This document shows positions 1 to 7,179 of a stretch of 21,563 nt of DNA, piece after piece. The notes under the pieces are model-generated. The model did no database searches. It was given only the letters and a program-made list of their open reading frames with translations, and had not been told where the DNA came from. Origin of the DNA: an uncultured Eubacteriales bacterium (lineage in GTDB: Bacteria > Bacillota > Clostridia > Oscillospirales > Acutalibacteraceae); NCBI GenBank assembly GCA_934667845.1, contig CAKUMQ010000044.1, positions 1-21,563 on the forward strand, given 5' to 3'. The first letter of the stretch is position 1. Each line of letters starts with the position of its first letter. The translations under genes and the position numbers were made by a program.

Positions 1-1775
1 AGCGTCGCCTGCAGCAGCGTAGCGGAATCGCCCACCAGGCTTAAATGCACGCCGATCCCGCTCTCCGAGGTGAAATCATCGATGAGCCGCCGCAGAATGT
101 TCGCCTGGTCGCGGCCGGTGGACGCCCAGACGGTCACATGTCCGCCGTCCTTTTCCGCATCGCCGCCGACAGCGTTGTAGTCGATCAGAAACGAGCCGAT
201 CAGCGCCGAAAAATCATAGGAAAGCTGGGCAAAAAAGCCCGCCTTTGCCGGGCGCATCGTCTGTTCGGATGAAAACAGCACCAGAGTATCCATAGTCAGC
301 TTTTGCCCGGTCATCTCAAGAATCTGGGTGCCGAGCGTGCTGATATTCGTGCGGAAGTTATTCAGATCCGCTGCGATACGCCGCTCATTCTTCAAAAATA
401 GCTCCACCTGCCGCAGAAGATCCTCCACCGTGGAGAGGGACGAGCCGGAGGTATCCATCTCGGCGGACAGGCGGGACAGCTCGGCAGACAGCCGGTCGCG
501 AACCGCCGAAAGCCGCTCGCGCAGATCGGGAAGCTCTGCCGAAAAATTATAGTCGCGGTAAATATCGGGACTCAGCCCCGTCACCATCGTGATGCGGCGG
601 CAGAGCTGATTTAACTCCTCCACGATGTCCTGAAGCGTGCGCAGCGCGGCGGCGAACCGTCCGGTCGTCACCTCAAGCCGCAATGTATGCTCACCCGCCG
701 TCAGATAAAACTGCCACGGCGTGTCACCGCCCAGCACATAGTTGTACCAGCCGACCGCATACGGAAATTCGACATATTCCGCCTCAGAAAACGGCACCTT
801 GCCGTCCACATACAGCCGTCTTGTGCTCACCATGCCGCGGTTGCCGTCCTGCATCACCCGCATACCGATCTGATACAGCCCGTCCGCCGGGACGCTGACC
901 GTCCATTCGAGCCAGTCGCCCGGCTCCGACGAGGAGATGACGTTCAGCCGTGTATACGACGGGTCGGCGGGAGAGGTGGCGGCGCTGGCGCGGTCCGTAT
1001 CGGGATACAGCGCCGCGCCGGATTTGCGTCCCGCCTGCTCCGCCTCATATTCCACCGTCTGCCCGGACGGGGCATAGCCCTTTTCTTCATATGCCGCCGC
1101 GACCTCGCGATAGGAGGGCAGCGTCTCCTTCGGCGCGAGCGTTACGCTCTCCAGCGCCAGCTCACCCTGTGTCACCGCCACGCTGAGCGTATGCGCACCC
1201 TTTTCGAGATACAGCGCAAACGGCTCGGCATGGTAGCCGGAATCGTCCCACAGCGGGGATTCCCACCACTGTGCCACGGCAAGCTGCTCCGGCCGCAGAT
1301 CGTTGCCGGAGCCGTCCCGACGGCTCTCCCCGTTGACAAATACGCGGGAAAGCTGCACGGCAGCTGCCTCGGAAAACGGCACGACACCGTCGAGCGTCCA
1401 CTGGGTGATCAGCTCGGTCGAAGCCCCCTCCGACAGCGGGCAATACGATACCGTCGGGCGGTACCAGCCCGCCTCTGGCACCGAAAAGGTCAGCGTGAGC
1501 GCCGCAGTCCCTTCATTCAGCCGCACGGCGGCGCGCCCCTCGACCGCTTCTGTCGCCGACGGCCGCAGGGTGATCGGCTGCGCGTCCGACGGCTTCTCAC
1601 CGCCGTGTGCCTCCAGATACGCCGTATAGTCGGACTGCGCCGCCTGCGGCTTTTCCTGCTCTGCGGTCTGCGCAGACTGCGGCTCCGCCTTCACCCGACT
1701 CGCTGCCGGCAGACATCCCGCCCACAGCAGGGCGCACAGGCAGACGCACAGGCCGCGCGTCATTTTTTTGACCAT
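1..1775 (-). CDS. Exported carbohydrate-binding / solute-binding fusion protein, C-terminus off the left edge
   Basis: An uninterrupted minus-strand frame of 591 codons runs off the left edge. Two ATGs are possible (1781 and 1775). The ribosome site GAAAGGAG at 1790-1783 lies 7 nt before the ATG at 1775 but only 1 nt before the other, so 1775 is chosen. The N-terminus is a signal peptide (VKKMTRGLC then a hydrophobic stretch ending WAGC). WAGC is a poor lipobox, so lipid anchoring is uncertain. Residues about 45-225 form a beta-rich module. Residues about 240-365 resemble a CBM6/35-type sandwich (YEAEQAG at 243, then GDWLEWTVSVP and TAGEHTLRLEV). Residues about 380-480 are heptad-like and Leu/Arg/Glu-rich, probably coiled coil. 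From about 545 the sequence (VTVWASTGRDQ, W550) matches the start of a family 1 extracellular solute-binding domain, as in large Paenibacillus-type binding proteins. It is last in the visible minus-strand cluster, 38 nt after the preceding stop. ABC permease genes would be expected further left (inference). Confidence 0.85.
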   Translation of the reverse strand, partial: MVKKMTRGLCVCLCALLWAGCLPAASRVKAEPQSAQTAEQEKPQAAQSDYTAYLEAHGGEKPSDAQPITLRPSATEAVEGRAAVRLNEGTAALTLTFSVPEAGWYRPTVSYCPLSEGASTELITQWTLDGVVPFSEAAAVQLSRVFVNGESRRDGSGNDLRPEQLAVAQWWESPLWDDSGYHAEPFALYLEKGAHTLSVAVTQGELALESVTLAPKETLPSYREVAAAYEEKGYAPSGQTVEYEAEQAGRKSGAALYPDTDRASAATSPADPSYTRLNVISSSEPGDWLEWTVSVPADGLYQIGMRVMQDGNRGMVSTRRLYVDGKVPFSEAEYVEFPYAVGWYNYVLGGDTPWQFYLTAGEHTLRLEVTTGRFAAALRTLQDIVEELNQLCRRITMVTGLSPDIYRDYNFSAELPDLRERLSAVRDRLSAELSRLSAEMDTSGSSLSTVEDLLRQVELFLKNERRIAADLNNFRTNISTLGTQILEMTGQKLTMDTLVLFSSEQTMRPAKAGFFAQLSYDFSALIGSFLIDYNAVGGDAEKDGGHVTVWASTGRDQANILRRLIDDFTSESGIGVHLSLVGDSATLLQAT

Positions 1776-1813
1776 ATCCATACTCCTTTCGCCGGGCAGC
1801 TGCCGCATATCGC

Positions 1814-3613
1814 TTATTTGCGCCGACGGATGATCCACCATACACCGGCGCCGACCGCAGCCAGCAGCGCGATCCCGCCGCCGATCCAAAGCCCGGGGGC
1901 GACAGACGGCTTTTGTGCGGTATCGGCAGGGTCAGCCGCCGTCGTCACCGTCGACTGCTCCCCGCCCGGCGCCGTCTCACCCGGTTTTGTTTCCGTGCCG
2001 CTGCTTTCCGTCACCGCCGGTTCCGCACCGGGAGCCGTAGATGACGCCGCGCTGCCGGAGGTGCCGTTTGTATGTGCAGAGGCTTTGGTCGTCTGGCTGC
2101 CCGGCTTTTTTGTCGTTGTCTGCCGACCGGATGCCGCCGTCGTTTTGCCGGGAATCACGCAGCCGGTATACGCGGGGTCTTCAGTCGTGTTTTTGCCCAA
2201 AAACAGCTCGCGGATCGTGTCCTCCTGCCCGAAGCCGTTCGGGCAGCCGTCCGACGGCGTGTTGGCGCGGTAGTCCTTGGTCACGGTCAGCGTCAGCGTC
2301 GTCCCGTCCACGGTATACGCCGTTTTTTCCTCCTCGAGATAATTCAGGACGTAATCCAGATTGTCGATGTCGGCAATTTTGTAGGTCAGGGTCGGCTTAT
2401 CGGTCAGCACCCGCCGACAGGAGGGCTGGAGAAAATACTGCTGCCGCCCCTTGCTGTCGAGGTCGTGGGTGGTCAGAAAGCTCTGGCACTCCCGCAGGAA
2501 CTGATCCCGATACCACTTCGGCTGCATGGCAAACCAGGTAATATCATCATAGCCCCAGTTGTAAAACGCGTTTTTCGTCGCGACGCCGGGGTTGCCGTTG
2601 CCGCCGTAGTTGTCAAATTCCAGTATCGTGTAGTTGTGCTCGATCGTAAACCCGAGCGGATGCTCGCCGCCGTCCGAGCGCCCGATCCACTGCAGCCAGC
2701 AGTCGTGATAGTCGGCGATCTCGCACTGATAGGCGCCGTCTTTATATTCCGTCTCGTTCGGCACGATCCCCGCCGCCTGAATATCGCAGATTAAGCGGTT
2801 GCCGATCTTCATGCCGCCGGAGTCGATCGCCGTGTGGCAGTCAAACAGCACCAGCCCGCGGCGTCCCTTGACCTCGGCATAGGCACGCGCTAAGGTCGTG
2901 ATCCTGTCCCAGTGGACAAAATTACGGCTGTCGTTTGACGCCATCAGCTCCGCCTGCCCCAGATGCACCGACTCATAGCCCGCGTCGATATAGCGCGTGA
3001 TCTGCCAGTAGAAATACATCTGCGTCTCGGTCTTGGTCACATTCGGCACGGCGGAGGAATCATTGCCCCAGTAGTTGTTGGAGACCGCGAATTTGCCGCT
3101 CGTATACACCATGTCGTCATAGCGGAAATTCCGTTTTTCCGCGGGAAGTCCGAACGCCTCGAACACATGCGCCGGAATGGGGGTGTTGTTGACCGTGCCT
3201 TTGTAGATGATCTCAAACACACCCGCCTGCAGAATAATCTCGGGATCCGCCTTATGTACACGGTCCGCGCGCTCCTTGGCGGTACGATAATGCTGCTCGA
3301 CCTGTGCATAGGACATGTTGCCGCCCCAGGAATAATAGGCGGAGCGTCCGACAAATTTCGCGCCGATCCGCCGGATCATGCGCAGATCCTCCTCGAAGAT
3401 CGGGTCGGGCTGGGTATTCTCCACACAGAAGCCCGCCAGCGTCACCGCGCGGGAGCAATAGGCGCGCAGGGTATCCTGCGACATTTTGCCGCCCGAAAAG
3501 GCAAAGGGCGAGGCTGCCGCCGCGCCGCCCGCGCCGGACAGCGCAGAAAACAGCATGGTCCCTATCATACCGATCACCAATATCCACCTCTTTTTTCCGT
3601 TTCGCCGTTTCAT
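1814..3613 (-). CDS. Secreted, membrane-tethered member of an unrecognised glycosidase-like family (paralogue B)
   Basis: Predicted 599-residue exported protein. The frame is open upstream to 3697, but the start is set at 3613: AAAGGA lies 8-9 nt upstream, this ATG overlaps the previous gene's stop as ATGA, and it gives a clean signal peptide (MKRRNGKKRWILV, then a hydrophobic run ending GGAAAAS). Residues about 35-510 align end to end with the products at 3610-5475 and 10910-12289. Shared blocks include GAKFVGR, ILQAGVFEI, ETQMYFYW (E196), DAGYESVHLGQ, RRGLVLFDCH, HPLGFT, ILEFDNYGG (E332), WGYDDITWF and YRANTPSD. Alternating hydrophobic strands ending in acidic residues suggest a TIM-barrel glycosidase, with E196 and E332 as candidate catalytic acids (inference). 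A Ser/Thr/Gly/Pro-rich stalk of about 75 residues leads to a C-terminal transmembrane helix and RRRK; there is no LPXTG. I do not recognise the family by name. Confidence 0.85.
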   Translation of the reverse strand: MKRRNGKKRWILVIGMIGTMLFSALSGAGGAAAASPFAFSGGKMSQDTLRAYCSRAVTLAGFCVENTQPDPIFEEDLRMIRRIGAKFVGRSAYYSWGGNMSYAQVEQHYRTAKERADRVHKADPEIILQAGVFEIIYKGTVNNTPIPAHVFEAFGLPAEKRNFRYDDMVYTSGKFAVSNNYWGNDSSAVPNVTKTETQMYFYWQITRYIDAGYESVHLGQAELMASNDSRNFVHWDRITTLARAYAEVKGRRGLVLFDCHTAIDSGGMKIGNRLICDIQAAGIVPNETEYKDGAYQCEIADYHDCWLQWIGRSDGGEHPLGFTIEHNYTILEFDNYGGNGNPGVATKNAFYNWGYDDITWFAMQPKWYRDQFLRECQSFLTTHDLDSKGRQQYFLQPSCRRVLTDKPTLTYKIADIDNLDYVLNYLEEEKTAYTVDGTTLTLTVTKDYRANTPSDGCPNGFGQEDTIRELFLGKNTTEDPAYTGCVIPGKTTAASGRQTTTKKPGSQTTKASAHTNGTSGSAASSTAPGAEPAVTESSGTETKPGETAPGGEQSTVTTAADPADTAQKPSVAPGLWIGGGIALLAAVGAGVWWIIRRRK

Positions 3614-5475
3614 ACTCTGTGTCCTTTCTTTCGGATGAGCCATACCGCGGCTGCCGCAGCAGCCAAAACAGGGAGCGGCAGCAGCCACACCCACCACGGC
3701 GCGGAGGAACCGGCAGGATCATCCGCTTGGCTGTCCGCTGCCGACGATGCCTCACCGGCTGTCGCCGAAACGGTCGGATCGGCGGTGCTGCTGTCGCCGC
3801 TTACCTCACTGTCCGCCGACGGCTCAACGTTCGCGTTTGTCGTCCCGCCGCCTGCCGCCGAGCTGACTGCCGGTTTGCTCTCTTTTCCGCCGGAGCTTGC
3901 GCTGTCCGGCTTGGCGGCGGTGGTCGTCGTATTTCCGCCCGCCTTTTTCGTCGTGGTCGTCGCGGCAGTGCCGCCGTGGTTCATGGCGGATTTTTTCTCG
4001 ATGCCGTGATCAAACAGCGCCTTGTCCACCGTTTTCCCCGCCATGATGGCGCGGATGACCGCCTCCTGATTGGAGCCGGTCGGGCAGTCGTCCGACTGGT
4101 TGTTGGCGCGGTAGGAGCCGGAACGTCCGATCGTGAAGGTGATCAGCTTGCGGATGCTGTCAATCATGAAGGTTACGCTCTTTTCCCCCTCCGCCGCTGC
4201 CATCATCCGCTCAAGATCAGTCCCCGCCGTCTGATAATAGATGCGCTTGACATCAGCGGTCAGCACACGGCGCAGGGAGAACTGGATGAAGCAAATCTGC
4301 TCGCCGCCCGCGCCGACCACATCGGCGTCCGTCGCCAGATACTGCTGGGTCTCCGCCAAAAACTGATTGCGGTACCACTCCGGCTGGAGGGCAAACCACG
4401 TCACATCGTCATAGCCCCAGTTATAGAAGGCGTACGGTGTCGCCACCCCGGGCTTGCCGTTTCCGCCGTAATTGTCAAATTCCAAAATCGTATACTGCCG
4501 GTCGCAGGTAAACCCGAGCGGGTGCTTGCCGCCCGGCGCACGGCCAAGCCACGAGATCGCATTCTTTTTATAGTGGAGCACCTCGCATTTGAGCACACCG
4601 TCCTCCGCCTTGGTCTCGTTCGGCACAATACCGGCGGCAAAAATATCCATGATCAGCCGGTCGCCGATCTTCAGCTGTTCACCGAGCGACACATGACAGT
4701 CAAACAGCACCACGCCGCGGCGGGCATGGGATTTTGCATAGCTGCGCGCCAGCGTCGTCACGCGGTCCCATCCGCTGTAATTATCCGCATTGTGATCCGC
4801 CATCATGCCCGCCTGTCCCAGATGCACCGACTCAAAACCCGCGTCGATATAGCGGGTGATCTGCCAGTAAAAATACATCTGCGTTTCGAGCCTGGTGATA
4901 TTCGGCACACAGGACTCGAGATTGCCCCAGTGCTTTTTGGAATAGGCATACTGCCCGCTCTCCCAGATCATATCGTCAAAGCGGAAGTTGCGCTTTTCCG
5001 CCGGAAGCCCGAACGCCTCAAACACATAAGCGGGGATCGCGATGCCGTTGACCGTGGTCTTATAGGCAATCTCAAACACGCCCGCCTGCAAGATCAGCTC
5101 GCTGTCCGCCTTATGTGCGGCGGCAGCGCGCGTCTTTGCCAGAGAAAAATGCTCCTCCACCTGCTTTTGCGACAGCACACCGCTCCAGGAATAGTACGCC
5201 GCGCGCCCGATGAATTTCGCGCCGATCGACCGGATCATGCGCAGATCCTCGTCAAATTTGTCATCTGCCGCAAGTCCTTCGGCACAGAAGCCGGACAGCG
5301 TGACGGCATGGGCGCAGTAGCTGCGCAGCACCTTTTGGGACATACTGCCCGAGAAGGTGAAGGAGCGGCTGTCGGCGATGGTGGACGAAGCGGCGGACAC
5401 CCTGCCCGCCGATACGCCGCAAAATGCAGTGATCAGCAGCAAAAGTGCCAGACAAAACGATAGCCTGCGTTTCAT
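3610..5475 (-). CDS. Secreted, membrane-tethered member of an unrecognised glycosidase-like family (paralogue A)
   Basis: Predicted 621-residue exported protein. The start at 5475 follows GGGAGGA with suitable spacing. The N-terminus MKRRLSFCLALLLLITAFCG to SAGRVSA is a typical signal peptide. The catalytic-like region (residues about 38-510) is collinear with its neighbour at 1814-3613. ETQMYFYW (E197) and ILEFDNYGG (E332) fall at nearly the same residue numbers, and LFDCH, HPLGFT, WGYDDVTWF and the terminal block YRANNQSDDCP are conserved. A long low-complexity stalk (Thr/Lys, then Ser/Ala/Gly/Asp-rich) ends in a transmembrane helix (WWVWLLPLPVLAAAAAAVW) and basic residues, so the protein should be displayed on the outer face of the membrane. 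It shares a 4-bp ATGA stop/start overlap with the downstream paralogue, implying translational coupling and a tandem duplication origin. A terminator-like hairpin separates it from the solute-binding gene upstream. Function is inferred; no named family was recognised. Confidence 0.87.
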   Translation of the reverse strand: MKRRLSFCLALLLLITAFCGVSAGRVSAASSTIADSRSFTFSGSMSQKVLRSYCAHAVTLSGFCAEGLAADDKFDEDLRMIRSIGAKFIGRAAYYSWSGVLSQKQVEEHFSLAKTRAAAAHKADSELILQAGVFEIAYKTTVNGIAIPAYVFEAFGLPAEKRNFRFDDMIWESGQYAYSKKHWGNLESCVPNITRLETQMYFYWQITRYIDAGFESVHLGQAGMMADHNADNYSGWDRVTTLARSYAKSHARRGVVLFDCHVSLGEQLKIGDRLIMDIFAAGIVPNETKAEDGVLKCEVLHYKKNAISWLGRAPGGKHPLGFTCDRQYTILEFDNYGGNGKPGVATPYAFYNWGYDDVTWFALQPEWYRNQFLAETQQYLATDADVVGAGGEQICFIQFSLRRVLTADVKRIYYQTAGTDLERMMAAAEGEKSVTFMIDSIRKLITFTIGRSGSYRANNQSDDCPTGSNQEAVIRAIMAGKTVDKALFDHGIEKKSAMNHGGTAATTTTKKAGGNTTTTAAKPDSASSGGKESKPAVSSAAGGGTTNANVEPSADSEVSGDSSTADPTVSATAGEASSAADSQADDPAGSSAPWWVWLLPLPVLAAAAAAVWLIRKKGHRV

Positions 5476-5516
5476 ACGGATTCCTCCCTTTAATCCCTTC
5501 GCGGGACATTTGCCCG

Positions 5517-5549
5517 AAAAGGCGCCCGCCCGGCTGGCGGACGCCTTTT
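5517..5549 (-). terminator. Terminator-like hairpin after the solute-binding lipoprotein gene
   Basis: AAAAGGCG at 5517-5524 and CCGCC at 5526-5530 pair with GGCGG at 5536-5540 and CGCCTTTT at 5542-5549, leaving one C/A mismatch and a 5-nt loop. Read on the minus strand, the hairpin ends in a short T run (CCTTTTCGG). It lies between the stop at 5559 and the start at 5475. No promoter is obvious between it and the next gene, so it may act as a partial terminator that lowers expression of the two tethered paralogues relative to the binding protein. The same stem has a T run on the plus strand too. Confidence 0.65.
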
Positions 5550-5558
5550 TTCAAAGCG

Positions 5559-7112
5559 TTATTCCTTCGACAGAGCCTCCATGATCTTCGGCTCCCACTC
5601 CGCGACCGTCGCGGACCAGCTGGTGCCCTCTTTGACAGGACCGCCGTAGATATCCCAGTACTTGATCGTACCGGACAAACGCCGAAACTGCTGCGGCACA
5701 ACCGTCACAACGGAATTGGCATAATCATTGCAGTACTTCTGATCGGCAGGGTATTCTTTATCCGCAGCGGCATCCACATTCAGGTTGAGTGTGCCGAGTG
5801 CACGAACCGCTGTGGCAAACGCCATACCCGCATCGGGATTCTTCGCTCCGTTGCAGACGAGCCAGCCGTCCACCACACCGCCGACATAGTAGGTCTTGCT
5901 GTCGGTGTAGCGCGGGATCGGCACATAGCGCAGCGTACCCTTGTTAAACTCGTCGTTGGTAAACTCCAGTCCCGGAGATTCCGCCGTCACGAACATTGCC
6001 ACACGACCGGATGTCACCATACTGCGCATAGTGGTCATATCCTTTTCGGTCGTCTGCACATATTTATTACCCGTGTCACCGAGCTTGCGCAGATATTCAA
6101 TGCTCGCCGCAATGGTCTTATCGTTCAGGTTCGAGATCCACTTGCCGTTTTTATACTCGATCAGATCCTTGCCGCCGCCGAACAAAAACGGCTCATAATA
6201 GTGGAACGAGATGCCCCATGTGCTTTTCGAGGCATCCGTGGCGTTCAGCCGGGTCAGCTTTTTCGCATATTCCTCAAATTTGGCATATGTCCATTCATCC
6301 TTATACAAAAGGTCTCGCGGATCGGTCAGTCCGGCGTTTTTGAATACCTTGGGGTTATAGATAACGTAGCCGCCGGAATAGGCGCTGGACACGGCGACGT
6401 AGTTCTTGCCGTTGAGCTTCAGCCCGTCCATCGTACCCTTGACCCCCTCCCAGAAGCCGGCGGAGAGGTCGGTCAGCCCGTCTATCGGCCGGGCAAGCCC
6501 CTTGTTGATCAGCGTAGGCCAACTCTCCTCGGGCTTGATATAGACAGCGTCCGGGGACTGCTTTGCATTCTTCCAGATGGCGAGCTTCGACGCCTTCATC
6601 GACGGAGACGCAGTCTTATACTCGATCGTGATCTCCTTTTTGGGGTCATAGCAGGCGCGGAACGCTTTTTCCCACGATTCCACCCAACTGCTCTTCGGAT
6701 CCCAGTCGATGCAGAGCACGAGTTTTTTGTCGGGATCGAGAGAGAATTTCGGCAGCGTAATCGGTTTTTTCGTAACGGTCGTGCCAATTGTCGGCGCGCC
6801 GCTCGGACGGGTCGCCCTCGTCTGGGTAGCAAGCGAGCTGTTATCCTTGCCGTTTGACTCTGCGGGGGCTTTCGTTCCCGGCGTCGTGGCATTGTCCTCG
6901 CTCTCATCAGGCGTGGCGGTCGTGCCGATCAGCATGGAGCCGGAGTCATCCTCACCACTCTCGTCGGCGGGAACAGAATCCTCTGCCGATGCCGTATCCG
7001 ACGCCGTGGACGGCTCGGATGTGCCGCTCTCGGCGGGATCCTTTGTGCACCCCGCCAGCGAGGCGGTCAGCAGCAGAAAGGCCAGTGCGCATACCCATAA
7101 GCGTTTTTTCAT
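5559..7112 (-). CDS. Carbohydrate ABC transporter solute-binding lipoprotein (family 1)
   Basis: Predicted 517-residue lipoprotein. The start follows AGGAG with a 6-nt spacer. MKKRLWVCALAFLLLTASLAGC is a type II signal peptide with lipobox LAGC and lipidated Cys22. Residues about 23-115 are a long Ser/Thr/Glu/Asp-rich linker, longer than usual for this class. From about 120 the sequence has the layout of family 1 extracellular solute-binding proteins: an initial strand (KKLVLCIDWDP), SPDAVYIKPEESWPTLINKG, then AVSSAYSGGYVIYNPKVFKNAGL, the classic conserved self-introduction segment of sugar-binding proteins, and a C-terminal helix ending EPKIMEALSKE. Such proteins capture oligosaccharides outside the membrane for an ABC permease. 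No permease or ATPase is in this window. It lies 67 nt after the surface-protein gene and is followed by a hairpin. The ligand cannot be read from the sequence. Confidence 0.93.
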   Translation of the reverse strand: MKKRLWVCALAFLLLTASLAGCTKDPAESGTSEPSTASDTASAEDSVPADESGEDDSGSMLIGTTATPDESEDNATTPGTKAPAESNGKDNSSLATQTRATRPSGAPTIGTTVTKKPITLPKFSLDPDKKLVLCIDWDPKSSWVESWEKAFRACYDPKKEITIEYKTASPSMKASKLAIWKNAKQSPDAVYIKPEESWPTLINKGLARPIDGLTDLSAGFWEGVKGTMDGLKLNGKNYVAVSSAYSGGYVIYNPKVFKNAGLTDPRDLLYKDEWTYAKFEEYAKKLTRLNATDASKSTWGISFHYYEPFLFGGGKDLIEYKNGKWISNLNDKTIAASIEYLRKLGDTGNKYVQTTEKDMTTMRSMVTSGRVAMFVTAESPGLEFTNDEFNKGTLRYVPIPRYTDSKTYYVGGVVDGWLVCNGAKNPDAGMAFATAVRALGTLNLNVDAAADKEYPADQKYCNDYANSVVTVVPQQFRRLSGTIKYWDIYGGPVKEGTSWSATVAEWEPKIMEALSKE

Positions 7113-7129
7113 AGCTTTCTCCTTTCTTC

Positions 7130-7167
7130 CCCCCGCGCACGCCCTTGGCCGGGCATACGCGAGGGGG
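7130..7167 (-). other. Intercistronic stem-loop
   Basis: A GC-rich dyad lies between the surface-protein stop (7180) and the solute-binding gene start (7112). CCCC(C)GCG near 7130-7137 can pair with CGCGAGGGG near 7158-7167, and an inner GCCC/GGGC (7141-7144 with 7151-7154) forms a second small stem. No T run follows on the minus strand, so it is more likely an mRNA-stabilising or processing hairpin in front of the binding-protein gene than a terminator. Confidence 0.45.
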
Positions 7168-7179
7168 TTCAGCGTTCTC

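Noticed and set aside
1814..2100. Possible LPXTG sorting signal on the tethered paralogues
   Set aside because: The C-terminal text is a Ser/Thr/Pro stalk followed directly by a membrane helix and basic tail; no LPXTG-, NPXTG- or similar motif precedes the helix.
687..2273. 528-codon plus-strand open frame
   Set aside because: Antisense across the end of one gene and the start of another; low-complexity Arg/His-rich translation.
3304..5463. 719-codon plus-strand open frame
   Set aside because: Antisense to the two tethered paralogues, with no recognisable domain; the opposite strand has clear conserved motifs, signal peptides and ribosome sites.
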